Source of the DNA: Rubripirellula amarantea
GTDB taxonomy: Bacteria; Planctomycetota; Planctomycetia; Pirellulales; Pirellulaceae
DNA: 64,000 nucleotides
Assembly (NCBI RefSeq): GCF_007859865.1
Contig: NZ_SJPI01000001.1
Span: 1,612,001-1,676,000, forward strand
Direction: 5' to 3'
Every line of letters begins with the position of its first letter. Position 1 is the first letter of the stretch. The notes beneath the pieces are model-generated. The model worked only from the letters and a program-made list of their open reading frames with translations. It searched no databases and was not told where the DNA came from. Positions 30,328 through 40,222 of this stretch are shown piece after piece. A program made the translations under genes and the position numbers.

Positions 30328-31902
30328 ATGAATCACGTGAGCCAAGCGTCCAGCGAACCATCGACGCACGAAGTCTGCTTCGGTTTGCGTATCGAGAGCC
30401 ATGCGATTCAGCTCGCTATTGCGACGCCGATGGACAATGGTCGTTATCGGCTAACCTTTGATCAGGTTGACCACGATGGCGAAGTGGGATGGTTGACCAA
30501 CGAAGGGGCATCGGCGTTTGAGGCTGCACTGGAAATGTTGGCCGATCGCCACCAAATGCGTCGTCATGCGGTTTCCGTGTCACTTGATGGTGACTTCTGT
30601 GTCACGCGAGTCACGATCGGTTCGCCCGAAGAGGTTGACCACGATTTAGAAACCCTAGCAACGCGGATTCCTCGATACCTGCAACTAGGGCCTGGCGAAA
30701 AGGTGACCGGTAGTGCTCGCATTCGAATTGAACCAAGCACCGATTATGCAGTGACGGGTGTGGTCAATCGTTCGCTGATCCAAATTATCTACGACGCATT
30801 TCGTAACATCGATATGGATGTGAAATGGGTTGAGCCATCTTTGGTAAGTGTGGCGAGATTAGTAGGGCGAGATAAGCGGATTGGCGATACGCCGATTCTG
30901 GTTGCCGATGGAATGGGAAAACAATGGGATGTGGGGATCGCATGTGCGGGAATGTTGCTGTTGGACTATCGGCCCGCTGCGGCTCACCACAATGCTGGTT
31001 TTTGCGAAGCCTTAGTCGGGCACTTCTCGCGTCTGAAACGGTTCTGCCATCGCCACCGGCGTGTGGCAACGGGCGAGTTGGAAGAACTGCTGATCTGCGG
31101 TCCGCACGAAAAAACGAATGATGTTATCGCGTTGTTGAAAGACTCTGACGTTGTCCGACCGGCGGTCTTACAGATTCCTGATTTGCCAGAGTTGTACGAG
31201 ATAAATTCTGAATCGAATGAAACGAATCATGTTCCATCGGTAGCCACCGTTTTTCCTCTGCTAATTCGATTGGCTGACGACGGTGTTCCGGATTTGCTGG
31301 ACCATGTTCGACGCGCGCCCGATTTGTCTTGGGGGCAACGTTTGGTCTATCAGTGTTGGCCCATTGCCGTCGCCTGTCTGACGCTGATGATTGCCTACGC
31401 GATGGTCGCGACGGAGCGAAATCGTCATGCCGGGAAGGGAATGGGGCGAGCCGAATTGCAGGCGCAAATTACTGCCACACAAACGAAGTTCGCAGCGGTT
31501 TCCAAACGTCGTGAACTGTTGACCCACCTGAATCGAATCTCAGCGATCACCACGGAACCGAACTGGCACAAGACTTTTAAGCTGATCACGCAAAGTTTGC
31601 CGGAAACAGTACGACTTGAAGAGTTCCGAATCGAATCGAGCAACACCATCCAACTCAACGGCATGACCGTGGAAGAGTCGGTGATCTATGACCTCGTCAA
31701 TTCACTACGGCACTTGCCCGGCGTGACTCAAGTCGCACTGAAGGGCACATCGCCCGAGCCCGACACGCAATCGACCCGCTTTATCGTTCGTTTGACCATC
31801 CGAAGTGCTTCTTCTGGTTTGGATAATCAAACGGGCGCACCCGGCCATCGCATGGCTCAAAGGACACCGCTCCCTTCGCCGAAGCAAAGGGGCCAACAAT
31901 GA
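30328..31902 (+). CDS. PilM-PilN-like fusion protein of a secretin system
   Basis: About 524 residues. The first ~330 residues have an actin-like PilM pattern: FGLRIESHAIQLAIA, LPRYL-like IPRYLQLGPGEKV, ILVADGMGKQWDVGIA and a Gly-Pro strand ELLICGP. A single membrane helix follows (CLTLMIAYAMVA) and then a PilN-like periplasmic part with coiled coil (AELQAQITATQTKFAAVSKRR, shown in two overlapping blocks) and ITQSLPETVRLEEF..IQLNGMTVEE. PilM and PilN normally are separate partners of type IV pilus machines. I chose ATG 30328; the longer frame to 30196 lacks support. It overlaps the next gene by 4 bases (ATGA). Confidence 0.8.
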   Translation: MNHVSQASSEPSTHEVCFGLRIESHAIQLAIATPMDNGRYRLTFDQVDHDGEVGWLTNEGASAFEAALEMLADRHQMRRHAVSVSLDGDFCVTRVTIGSPEEVDHDLETLATRIPRYLQLGPGEKVTGSARIRIEPSTDYAVTGVVNRSLIQIIYDAFRNIDMDVKWVEPSLVSVARLVGRDKRIGDTPILVADGMGKQWDVGIACAGMLLLDYRPAAAHHNAGFCEALVGHFSRLKRFCHRHRRVATGELEELLICGPHEKTNDVIALLKDSDVVRPAVLQIPDLPELYEINSESNETNHVPSVATVFPLLIRLADDGVPDLLDHVRRAPDLSWGQRLVYQCWPIAVACLTLMIAYAMVATERNRHAGKGMGRAELQAQITATQTKFAAVSKRRELLTHLNRISAITTEPNWHKTFKLITQSLPETVRLEEFRIESSNTIQLNGMTVEESVIYDLVNSLRHLPGVTQVALKGTSPEPDTQSTRFIVRLTIRSASSGLDNQTGAPGHRMAQRTPLPSPKQRGQQ

Positions 31903-32627
31903 AGTCACCCAACGCTAACCCGCCGATCCCAGCAACTCTAGCCAAACGGTCGCGGGCACAAGAACGATCCGCGGCCAGAGACCGAACGACCCGAGCAATC
32001 ATTGCGAGCGTAAGTTTGCTTGCCATCATCTTATTCGGCGTCCGCTGGGTCGATGAATACTTTGAACTCCATCGGGACGTATCTGAAATGGACACGTTGC
32101 GGGTTCAGTTTGAACAGGCCAGTATGCGGAAGGAGCGACTTGAGAAGGTGGCGACCCAGATATCGGCACAACTTGAATTGGCAGTCGAGCAAAGCATCGA
32201 GCCGGATGACATTGAAGGCGTTCGAGAACAACTAGTCGGCATCGTTCGCAAAGCGGGCGCGGCTCTTCGGCGATTAGAAATCGGTGAAGACGAAAGCCGT
32301 GCATGGGCGTTCGAAAACGACAGTCCAATCAATAGCGCAACGCCTTTGTACTCTGAACCTTCGGGCTTCCTGTTACACGACCATACGGTTTTGTTGCAAG
32401 CGGATGGGAGCATGGAGGCGATTGGTAAGATTATCGACTTGATCGACGAGAAAGGCTGGCTGATGATCACCAAGGGGATGCAGATATCTCCTACGACCGT
32501 CCGCGAAACTCCTGTGGCACTTGAGTGCAGCCTGACACTGTTTGGATTAACGACTGCACCAGTGGAAGACCTAGACGATGAATTCGCCGATCCCGATTCG
32601 CCGGAGTTGCAAGCGAGTGATATTTAG
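31899..32627 (+). CDS. PilO-like inner-membrane protein
   Basis: 242 residues: a basic N terminus, one membrane helix (about residues 31-47, ASVSLLAIILFGVRWV), a coiled coil (about 48-110), and a periplasmic ferredoxin-like domain with LLQADGSMEAIGKIIDLI and ECSLTLFGL. This is the layout of PilO/GspM alignment proteins. Its ATG overlaps the stop of the PilM-PilN fusion, so translation is coupled. The secretin gene follows after about 260 bases. Confidence 0.75.
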   Translation: MKSPNANPPIPATLAKRSRAQERSAARDRTTRAIIASVSLLAIILFGVRWVDEYFELHRDVSEMDTLRVQFEQASMRKERLEKVATQISAQLELAVEQSIEPDDIEGVREQLVGIVRKAGAALRRLEIGEDESRAWAFENDSPINSATPLYSEPSGFLLHDHTVLLQADGSMEAIGKIIDLIDEKGWLMITKGMQISPTTVRETPVALECSLTLFGLTTAPVEDLDDEFADPDSPELQASDI

Positions 32628-32889
32628 CGAGAAACAAAGCTGACAAAGAGTAACTACTTCCACGCGGTCCACTGACGGCCTCGCGGAACGAACGAGTAAG
32701 TGTCGCAGCCAATGGGCTGGGATACCATAAGCCTGCGGCGAAGGATTGCCGTGGTCAATAACAACAAGACCCAACCCGAGGTTCATTGCCATGGATGGCA
32801 GACCAACGATATACGAACAGACAGCGGCGATAGCGAGTACGGTTGCGTGCTCGCCCGTCGACCGTTTGAACGTTGGTCCGTCACTGGCA

Positions 32890-35031
32890 ATGACCACCAC
32901 CGAGTTGTCGGGTTTGCTCGGCCGTATCGCATGGATGACCATGGTTGTGGTTGGCTGCTTGAACGCCAATTCGAGCTTGGTGTCTGCCGACGAAAGCTTC
33001 ATCGCCGACGTAAAACCTTTGCAACAAGTGCCTGCATCATGGCCAATCGAGATGGCTCCGGGGATCGACGCTCCGGCGCCAGTTGTAGTTAAGAGCCCGG
33101 CGCGTGTCATCTCGGCTAATGAACCTTCCGTTGTCGCAACCTTAAGCACCGCTGCCACCAATCACCACGGTTCAAGTGGCCACCTAGGGTCAAACGACCA
33201 GGGCTCGGTTGATGGTGATGCCTCGCAAGCACCGGCGGCACGTCCGGGTTCAGTCGAAGAAGCTCTCGCGACTCGGGGCAGTGTCACGTTTCGAAAGACG
33301 CCGCTTTCGGACGTTATTTTTATGCTCAGCGACCTGTGGAGAATCAATATCGTCGCCGGAAACGCAGTCTCGGGCGAAGTCAGCGGCGCGTTTCACGATG
33401 CACCATTAAGCGAGGTGCTGTCTGCTGCACTCAGTTCGTCAGGTTACAGCTACCGGAAAACGGGAAGTAGCTTGGTGGTTCTTTCAGCGGATCAAATTGG
33501 TGCTGACGATCCCAACTTTGAGAACGAAACGCTGCGTTTGCCTCAAGCTTTACGTGATGATGAATCGGCATTGGAAGCGGCCGGATTGTTGCTAAGCGAC
33601 CGAGGGCAGATGCGACGCATCGGCAGCGATTCGCTGTTGGTGATCGATACGGCTGATCGGATCGATCGAATTCGCCGGCTTTTCGCTGGGTTCGGTGTGG
33701 CGGGTGAAGGCGGGTTCAACACCGGTGCTGCGGTCGAAGGAGGCGATGCCTCGACACTCACATCGGCCGCTGTGATGCCTCAATCCGGGATCGCCTATTT
33801 TTCGCCTCAGTTCACTGAAGCGGAAGAAATGGCCGGACCGTTGCAAGCCGCCTTGGGTGACCAAGTCATCGTCGCCGTTTTCCCGGAAGAAAACCGGATC
33901 ATGGTCAAAGGTAGTAGCCAGAGTCTAGAGATCGCCGCGGAGGCAATCGAACAGCTCGATCGCGCTCGTCCGCAAGTTCGTATCACGGCGATGATTTACG
34001 ACGTCTCGTTGAAAGAGATCGAACGTCTCGGAGTTAATTGGTCCGCTCAGCCACACAGCGCTGGGCTATCGTTGGCGGATTTGAACGACTCGGAGACGCT
34101 TCAGTTTCGAAACCTCGTGAGTGCTTCCACTGGTTTGATCACCGATACCAGTGCCGCCGGTGCGGGCAGCTTAGGAGTTCGAACCGCGAACAGTGCGTTC
34201 AATCTTGACATGTTGTTGCAAGCGCTCGATAGCAGTAGCGAAGCCAAGTTGCTTGCCGACCCTTCGATCACGGTCGGGGATCGCCGACAAGCCTCGATCC
34301 GAATCGTTCAGAAGATCCCGATCCAGGGAGCCAACCCCGTCGAAAACTCAAGCGTCGTATTCTCGGAAGTCCAGTTCGAAGAAGCCGGTGTGATTCTGAA
34401 TGTCCTTCCGCGAATCAGTCGGGACGGCACCATCGATATGAAGGTGCAACCCGAGTACAGCGTGGTCGCGGACTACATTGCCAACAACCCAGTCATCGAC
34501 AGCCGAGTTGCCGAGACTACCGTTCGCGTAGCCGACGGGCAAATGTTCGCGTTGGGTGGGCTGCGGCAAAAGTCGATCGTCGAATCGGTCCGTGGCGTCC
34601 CATACTTGAAGGATATCAAGTACGTCGGAAAGCTATTCCGGTCTCATGACACAGAGATCCGCGAGAGCGAGTTGATTGTGTTCCTAAAGCCGGAACTGAT
34701 TACGCCCTACGATCTAGGCAACGAACGGCAACGTGAGGCCGCCAGAGTGAGCACGCAGCACCTTGACGAAATTCCGCACGCACAAATGTGTCCGATGACG
34801 AGTTGCTGCAAGGATCCGAATTGTCCTAACCATCATCCGCGACCAAGGGTCAATGGTGGCACTGAGGCACTTCGGTACAGCGATTGGGATTCGCAATACG
34901 ATGTAGTTTCGGACGTTCCCGTGGTCGACCACTCGATGCTTGAATCCGAAGGCTTCATCGAGGATGAAGTGATTGAGATGAATCCCGGTGAGTACCCGCC
35001 GGTGCATGTTGACGAGAGGTTCATGCAATAA
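32890..35031 (+). CDS. Secretin of a type II/IV pilus-like system with Cys/His tail
   Basis: About 713 residues from ATG 32890, which directly precedes a signal peptide (LLGRIAWMTMVVVGCL..SADES); the frame also continues upstream to 32746. It contains an STN-like domain (about 120-200: VTFRKTPLSDVIFMLSDLW), secretin N-domains with LDRARPQVRITAMIYDVS, and the secretin core: NLDMLLQALDSSSEAKLLADPSI, ETTVRVADGQMFALGGL, VPYLKDIKYVGKLF, ESELIVFLKPELI (blocks shown separately). After the S-domain region comes an unusual segment CPMTSCCKDPNCPNHH and an acidic tail. It forms the outer-membrane channel working with the PilM-N and PilO-like proteins. Confidence 0.9.
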   Translation: MTTTELSGLLGRIAWMTMVVVGCLNANSSLVSADESFIADVKPLQQVPASWPIEMAPGIDAPAPVVVKSPARVISANEPSVVATLSTAATNHHGSSGHLGSNDQGSVDGDASQAPAARPGSVEEALATRGSVTFRKTPLSDVIFMLSDLWRINIVAGNAVSGEVSGAFHDAPLSEVLSAALSSSGYSYRKTGSSLVVLSADQIGADDPNFENETLRLPQALRDDESALEAAGLLLSDRGQMRRIGSDSLLVIDTADRIDRIRRLFAGFGVAGEGGFNTGAAVEGGDASTLTSAAVMPQSGIAYFSPQFTEAEEMAGPLQAALGDQVIVAVFPEENRIMVKGSSQSLEIAAEAIEQLDRARPQVRITAMIYDVSLKEIERLGVNWSAQPHSAGLSLADLNDSETLQFRNLVSASTGLITDTSAAGAGSLGVRTANSAFNLDMLLQALDSSSEAKLLADPSITVGDRRQASIRIVQKIPIQGANPVENSSVVFSEVQFEEAGVILNVLPRISRDGTIDMKVQPEYSVVADYIANNPVIDSRVAETTVRVADGQMFALGGLRQKSIVESVRGVPYLKDIKYVGKLFRSHDTEIRESELIVFLKPELITPYDLGNERQREAARVSTQHLDEIPHAQMCPMTSCCKDPNCPNHHPRPRVNGGTEALRYSDWDSQYDVVSDVPVVDHSMLESEGFIEDEVIEMNPGEYPPVHVDERFMQ

Positions 35032-35073
35032 GCCGTTCGTTGGCCCCTGCCATCGTTATCGACTTTTGCAAGT

Positions 35074-36417
35074 TTAAGAATGGAACAACGGTAAGACTTC
35101 GTTCTCGTTGATACCATCCACGATCGCAACGACCACATCGCCAACCTTCAGTTGATCTTCGGCGCGAGGTACGCGCACAAAACCATCGCGGTGGATCGCA
35201 CCAATCAGGCAGCGACCGGCAAGCGGGAGTTCAGCCAACGGAGCCGTGGTAACCTTGCTGCCTTCAATGATCTCGAGTTCGTAGACGCTGATCGAACCGT
35301 TGGGTAGCTGGCTCTTGCTAATGATGGAACCCTCGTTGAGATAGCCAAGTATCTGGCGAGCAGCGACGTCACGTTCGCTAACCGCACGGTCGATTCCAAG
35401 CTTGCCGACAACGTTGGCGTAATCGGGTCTACCAACAACGCACATTACTCTCGCGGCCCCCAGTTCACGTGCTTCCACGCCGGCCATGATGTTGCTTTCG
35501 TCGGAACCAGTGCAAGCGACGAAGTAATCAACCGTGCCGGCGCCTTCATCTTCGAGCACCGTTCGTCGGTTAGCATTGGCGTGAATGATTGTCACATCGG
35601 GAAGCTGTTTGGCGAGTTGATGGCAGCGATCGGCATCTCGTTCGAGCAAGACAATGCCATAGTCGCGTCGCGACAGTGAATCAGCCAAGTGATATCCGGT
35701 TTCGCCGCCACCGGCGATCATCACGCGTGTCTTTCGCTTGTCTTCGTTGCCACTGAAAAACAACTTTCTTGCCTTGCTGACCGACTCGAGGCTGCCGATC
35801 AGGCTCACGCGATCGCCGACGTGAATTTCATCCTCGCCACTAGCGATCCACATACGTCCGCCTCGCGCGATCGATCCGATGCGAATCGAATCGGGCATTT
35901 TAAGATCGCGCAGTTTATGATCGACGGCCGACGATTTCTTGCCGACTTCCAATTCGTACACTTCCAATTGTCCGCGAGCAAAGTGCTCGAGCGGAATTGC
36001 GTCAGGGTTGCGAATCGCTCTGGCCAATTCAAACGCCGAGAGTTGTTCGAGACTAAGTAGGCTGTCGATATTGAAGTGCCGCTGATAGTCAAACGTGCTG
36101 AGGTCACGGAACGCGGGTGCATAGACACGGGCGATACTACGACGGGCACCCAGTGCCTTGGCCATACTGGCGGCCACGATATTGACTTCATCATCACCGG
36201 TAACGGCTAAGCACATGTCAGCGGCGCAAACATCCGCTTGAAATAGGACCGTGCTGCGCGAAGCGCTACCTTCAATGGCGCGAACATCAAGTTCGCTGTT
36301 GATGCGGCGAACGTTTTCGGGATCAATGTCAACGACGGTGACGCTGTGCCGACGTCGGCAAAGCATGTCGGCAACCCAGCGGCCGACGGTACCGGCACCT
36401 AATGTGAGGACTCGCAT
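35074..36417 (-). CDS. trkA: Trk potassium uptake regulator TrkA
   Basis: 447 residues with duplicated RCK units. RCK_N 1 starts MRVLTLGAGTVGRWVADML and ends its NAD site at VVDID. RCK_C 1 is about 140-225. RCK_N 2 starts VMIAGGGETGYHLADSL with VLLERD. RCK_C 2 ends RAEDQLKVGDVVVAIV. It binds NAD(H) and gates the TrkH/G potassium channel at the inner membrane. No trkH is visible. It is preceded at 3 bases by a small membrane-protein gene and further upstream by the DUF6677 gene, so the three probably form one minus-strand operon. Confidence 0.95.
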   Translation of the reverse strand: MRVLTLGAGTVGRWVADMLCRRRHSVTVVDIDPENVRRINSELDVRAIEGSASRSTVLFQADVCAADMCLAVTGDDEVNIVAASMAKALGARRSIARVYAPAFRDLSTFDYQRHFNIDSLLSLEQLSAFELARAIRNPDAIPLEHFARGQLEVYELEVGKKSSAVDHKLRDLKMPDSIRIGSIARGGRMWIASGEDEIHVGDRVSLIGSLESVSKARKLFFSGNEDKRKTRVMIAGGGETGYHLADSLSRRDYGIVLLERDADRCHQLAKQLPDVTIIHANANRRTVLEDEGAGTVDYFVACTGSDESNIMAGVEARELGAARVMCVVGRPDYANVVGKLGIDRAVSERDVAARQILGYLNEGSIISKSQLPNGSISVYELEIIEGSKVTTAPLAELPLAGRCLIGAIHRDGFVRVPRAEDQLKVGDVVVAIVDGINENEVLPLFHS

Positions 36418-36420
36418 GGA

Positions 36421-36612
36421 CTAGATCATCCACGCGAGAAAGCAAAGCACAGCGAAAATCATCAACATGAAACTGGTGATCCAGCGGCCTGTCATCCAGG
36501 CATGGCGGAGGATCTCCTGAGTGTTTTCGTGCCGAGTTCCGCCGAAGACCAACGAGATCGTGATAATCAAAGGCACGTAATAAAGCAGGTAGGTTGGCGA
36601 AATCGAAAGCAT
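36421..36612 (-). CDS. Small two-helix membrane protein
   Basis: 63 residues with two hydrophobic segments (about 8-24 and 45-62) separated by a charged loop (GTRHENTQEILRHAWMTGRW). The stop lies 3 bases before the trkA ATG, so it is likely co-transcribed and coupled. I do not recognise a family with certainty; similar small proteins occur in planctomycete genomes next to trkA-like genes by my impression only. It could assist membrane association of the neighbour. Confidence 0.65.
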   Translation of the reverse strand: MLSISPTYLLYYVPLIITISLVFGGTRHENTQEILRHAWMTGRWITSFMLMIFAVLCFLAWMI

Positions 36613-36669
36613 GGAACCGTGACAGATTGATAGAGCATGATCGAAGGGGGAGCGGCAGATCTTATGAAC

Positions 36670-37272
36670 CTATCCCGGAGTGGGATCCAATTTCGAATCG
36701 TCCGGAACGCTTGGATCGGCTTCATCCCGTTTTCGGCCGCTGATCGGAATTGCCAACGGGCCTCCGAAGGCATCGTAGATTACCAGAATATTTAGCAATC
36801 CCGCGATCACCGTGTACCAAGTTCCCATTTCGTAACCGGCACCCCGGCGGGCATACCAAGCAGAGACTTCATCCGCTTCGTTTTCAATGACCGGACGCAT
36901 CGGCGGCGCCATGAAGCCACCCCAAAGGGGTTCATAGGCCGCGGATGTGCGACCATTGACCGTAGCCTTTCGCATCTTGTTTCCCTGGACCAAGGCCGGT
37001 AAAGCCGCCGCTCCAACGCCCGATTGAAGGATATAGTGCCAACGTTTGTCACCGGGCACCCACGACGCATACACGACATGGCCCCCGCCGAGTGCAAAGC
37101 CCAGGATCCAGGCTGAAATAATGCACACGAAGAAAATCCAGCCCTTCGTTTTGCGGCCTTGGTAGAGGTGCCCCAATCCAGGCACGAGCCATGCTAAGAA
37201 CGCCGCCAGTCCGCGATTCTTTAAGTCTACGATCTGACCATCAACGTCGATCGTGTTGTCGGGGGATGCCAT
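36670..37272 (-). CDS. DUF6677-type membrane protein
   Basis: About 200 residues from ATG 37272. The region AFLAWLVPGLGHLYQGRKTKGWIFF (shown in part: LVPGLGHLYQGRKTKG) is a TM2-like opening seen in DUF6677 proteins. About four hydrophobic segments follow, with AALPALVQGNKMR and a late helix YTVIAGLLNILVIYDAFGG. The tail is charged and Pro-rich. The upstream frame to 37350 adds only a low-complexity Arg/Pro stretch. It is first of a minus-strand group with the small membrane protein and trkA. The function is unknown. Confidence 0.75.
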   Translation of the reverse strand: MASPDNTIDVDGQIVDLKNRGLAAFLAWLVPGLGHLYQGRKTKGWIFFVCIISAWILGFALGGGHVVYASWVPGDKRWHYILQSGVGAAALPALVQGNKMRKATVNGRTSAAYEPLWGGFMAPPMRPVIENEADEVSAWYARRGAGYEMGTWYTVIAGLLNILVIYDAFGGPLAIPISGRKRDEADPSVPDDSKLDPTPG

Positions 37273-37596
37273 CAAATGTCTATATGCAAAGGAGAGAGGA
37301 ATGCGAGGGGAACAGGCGGGTGGTCGAAAACGCGGTCTCAAAAACGCCAAGGTATCTCGATATCAGACATTGTGAAGCAAACCATGTTTCGGTGATAGGC
37401 GGAAAAGGCTCGGCCGGGGAGGCGGCGAAACCGGCTAAAAACCACGAAATCGATGCTCGTGGGGGATGCGGTTGGCCTCGACGATTCCCTGCAATGGCTG
37501 CTACATTGCCGGGCTTCCCCTGATTACCCTGAGCTGAAAATTGGCCCAAGTGGGTTTCTTGCATCCGCCTCCCGCATTGACGACCTGTACCCGACC
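37273..37596. other. Intergenic region between divergent genes
   Basis: About 320 bases between the DUF6677 gene and DAHP synthase. It must hold promoters for both directions. A frame runs through it from 37453 in phase with DAHP synthase but lacks homology to the family N terminus. I see no hairpins or repeats of note. Confidence 0.4.
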
Positions 37597-38631
37597 GTGA
37601 TTCTGATCCTCGAAAGCCGAGCCACCGACGACCAGATCGCACACGTTCTTGAACGTGTCGAGGCGATGGGATTACAGCATCATCTTAGTCGTGGCACGCA
37701 TCGTACCATCGTCGGCATCATCGGTGACGAAGACAAACTACGAGAAGAACCACTCAACGCGATTCCCGGCGTATCCCAAGTCGTCCCGGTTTTGCCACCC
37801 TACAAACTAGCTTCCATTGATGCTCATCCCGCACCCAGCATTGTGGACGTTTCAGGCGTCAAGATCGGTGGTGGGCATCTCGGGATGATCGCGGGCCCAT
37901 GCAGTGTCGAAGAACCCGAACGGATGGTTCGCATTGCCGAGAAGGTCGCTCAATCGGGAGCTAACCTGTTTCGCGGCGGCGCGTTTAAGCCTCGAACGAG
38001 TCCTTATGCCTTTCAAGGACTCGGCGAAGAAGGTTTGCGAATACTAAAAGATGTGGGTGACAAGTTTGGCATGCCCGTCGTCACCGAAGTCACCGATCCT
38101 CGATTGGTAGAACTTGTTGCCCAGTACGCTGACATGTTGCAGGTGGGGGCAAGGAACATGCAAAACTTTGCGCTATTGACCGAAGTCGGCAAGTCGAATC
38201 GTCCTGTGCTTCTAAAACGAGGCATGAGTGCAACGATCAACGATTTGCTTATGTGCGCCGAGTACATTTTGTCGCAAGGAAACCCCAACGTCGTGCTATG
38301 CGAACGAGGCATCAAGAGCTTCGATCCGGCGACGCGCAACCTGTTCGATGTTGCGGCGGTTCCTCAGGTGCGGACGCTTTCGCACTTACCCATCATCGTC
38401 GACCCGTCGCATGCCACCGGTCGTCCGGAGTTAATTCCGGCATGTGCGATGGCGGGCATTGCCGCGGGCGCGGACGGTGTCCACATCGAAGTCCATGATT
38501 GTCCTGAAGTCGCAAAGAGCGATGGTCCCCAAGCCTTGCTGCCCGAACAGTACGATGAATTAGCCAAGCAAATGAAAGGCCTGGCTGAACTGATGGGCAA
38601 AACGATTTCACCCCTGCCAAGTGCAGCTTAA
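37597..38631 (+). CDS. aroF: 3-deoxy-7-phosphoheptulonate (DAHP) synthase, type I-beta
   Basis: 344 residues from GTG 37597, close to the ~338 residues of the Thermotoga-type enzyme. An N-terminal ferredoxin-like regulatory domain ([13 protein letters not shown]) precedes the TIM barrel: [70 protein letters not shown] and [13 protein letters not shown]. It condenses phosphoenolpyruvate and erythrose-4-phosphate, the first shikimate-pathway step. The open frame extends to 37453, but those 48 residues do not fit the family. It heads a collinear run with tpiA, secG, yicC, gmk, rpoZ, coaC and ppaC. Confidence 0.93.
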   Translation: MILILESRATDDQIAHVLERVEAMGLQHHLSRGTHRTIVGIIGDEDKLREEPLNAIPGVSQVVPVLPPYKLASIDAHPAPSIVDVSGVKIGGGHLGMIAGPCSVEEPERMVRIAEKVAQSGANLFRGGAFKPRTSPYAFQGLGEEGLRILKDVGDKFGMPVVTEVTDPRLVELVAQYADMLQVGARNMQNFALLTEVGKSNRPVLLKRGMSATINDLLMCAEYILSQGNPNVVLCERGIKSFDPATRNLFDVAAVPQVRTLSHLPIIVDPSHATGRPELIPACAMAGIAAGADGVHIEVHDCPEVAKSDGPQALLPEQYDELAKQMKGLAELMGKTISPLPSAA

Positions 38632-38706
38632 AAGTCATTCAATCGAATCCGCATACGATTCCGTTTCACTTAATTTACAAACACACCCTTCTCTGGAGAT
38701 TTCCTT

Positions 38707-39462
38707 TTGTCACGTCGCACTTTGATCGCCGGTAATTGGAAAATGAATACACGTGCGGATTCCGCCGTGGCACTTGCACGCGAAGTCGCGAAAGCCGTAG
38801 GCGAAGAGCCCGCGGTTGATGTCGCGCTTTGCCCACCGGCCGTTTACCTATCGGCCGTTGCCGATGCCGTCGCGGGCACTCCTGTCGGAGTGGGCGCGCA
38901 GAATCTTTATGCCGCTCAAGATGGTGCCTACACGGGCGAAGTCAACGCAGCGATGCTGAAGGATATCGGATGCCACTACGTGATCTTGGGTCATAGTGAG
39001 CGTCGTGCAATCCTTGGTGAAACCGACGCCATGATCAGCGAAAAGTTGCAAGCCGCTTTGGCCGGCAACTTGGTTCCGATCGTTTGCGTCGGCGAAACGC
39101 TCGAAGACCGCGAGGCGGGCAACACCGAGAAGGTCGTTGAAAGCCAGCTTCGTGGTTCATTGGCTGGGCTCGACGAAGTGCGTGCTGCCGGGATCGTGAT
39201 TGCCTACGAACCCGTCTGGGCCATTGGCACTGGCAAGACCGCATCCAAAGAGCAAGCCGAAGAAGTTCACGCGTTCATTCGTAAGCTGCTCGGCGAAATG
39301 TTCACCCCTGAGGTGGCGGATCAAATTCGAATCCAATACGGCGGCAGCGTTAAGCCAAACAATGCCAAGGAACTGCTCAGTCAACCGAATATCGACGGGG
39401 CGCTGGTTGGCGGCGCGTCTTTGAAGGCAGAAGACTTTGCCGGCATCATTCACCCCGCCTGA
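38707..39462 (+). CDS. tpiA: Triosephosphate isomerase
   Basis: 251 residues with every family hallmark: AGNWKMN with catalytic Lys (about residue 13), ILGHSERR with the catalytic His, AYEPVWAIGTGKTAS with catalytic Glu and the flexible loop, and the phosphate loop IQYGGSVKPNN..GALVGGASL. It interconverts dihydroxyacetone phosphate and glyceraldehyde-3-phosphate. The start is TTG 38707, preceded by GGAG about 9 bases upstream; no ATG fits, because the family N terminus begins within a few residues. Confidence 0.97.
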   Translation: MSRRTLIAGNWKMNTRADSAVALAREVAKAVGEEPAVDVALCPPAVYLSAVADAVAGTPVGVGAQNLYAAQDGAYTGEVNAAMLKDIGCHYVILGHSERRAILGETDAMISEKLQAALAGNLVPIVCVGETLEDREAGNTEKVVESQLRGSLAGLDEVRAAGIVIAYEPVWAIGTGKTASKEQAEEVHAFIRKLLGEMFTPEVADQIRIQYGGSVKPNNAKELLSQPNIDGALVGGASLKAEDFAGIIHPA

Positions 39463-39523
39463 TCGCTTCGTCGGTCTCGCCTAACCTTATCACTTAGCAC
39501 TCACCTTTCACTTCGACGGTCCC

Positions 39524-40135
39524 ATGTCTACCACGCTTCCTTTCGCACTTATCGGTTCCCTGTCCGGCGTCATGCTCGGTTGGTTGATGGGTTTCCTATC
39601 GCTGTTCTTGATTTTGTTGATTTTGATTCAACGAGGCAAAGGCGGTGGACTTAGCGGAGCATTGGGTGGTCCCGGTGGACAGAGTGCATTCGGAAGTAAG
39701 GCTGGCGACACGTTCACGGTGATCACCGTTGTCGTGGCTACCATTTGGGGTTTCACCTGTGCGTTCACCATGTGGTTGCTTGGGACTCACGCACCGTCGA
39801 CACCGATGACCGACTCCAAAATCACCTCGGGGCCTGGCGATTCAGCTCGCGGAACCGAAGATGCCAATTCGAACCGACTAGACATTCCCACCATTGGTGG
39901 CGACGCCGACGGACTTAGCAGTGGCGATGATTTGGACCTGAGCGGTTTGGACATGGCACCGAGTGATTCGGAAAGTCCTGCTGCGTCGGGAACTGACGCT
40001 TCGGATTTCGAAGCAGCACCGGCGACCGAAACCCCTGCATCGGAAACCTCCACAACGGAAACCTCTGCAAACGAGACCTCTGAAACTGAGGCTCCAGAAT
40101 CAGAAGATTCCGAGGCTGAAACTCCCGCCCCGTAG
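39524..40135 (+). CDS. secG: Preprotein translocase subunit SecG with acidic tail
   Basis: 203 residues. The first ~90 residues hold the two SecG helices (about 7-37 and 64-88) and the conserved linker [24 protein letters not shown]. The remaining ~115 residues are a Ser/Thr/Glu/Ala-rich extension ending in repeated ETS/ETP steps (for example [20 protein letters not shown]), much longer than E. coli SecG (110 residues). Such tails are common in planctomycetes. It is part of the inner-membrane SecYEG channel and lies 61 bases after tpiA. Confidence 0.93.
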   Translation: MSTTLPFALIGSLSGVMLGWLMGFLSLFLILLILIQRGKGGGLSGALGGPGGQSAFGSKAGDTFTVITVVVATIWGFTCAFTMWLLGTHAPSTPMTDSKITSGPGDSARGTEDANSNRLDIPTIGGDADGLSSGDDLDLSGLDMAPSDSESPAASGTDASDFEAAPATETPASETSTTETSANETSETEAPESEDSEAETPAP

Positions 40136-40222
40136 TTAGAATTGCCACTTCAACCTTCAACCGGAATTCCAGTGACCACCATTTCCTCATCACTCAGCGA
40201 TCCGCTTACTGAGAATGAGGGT

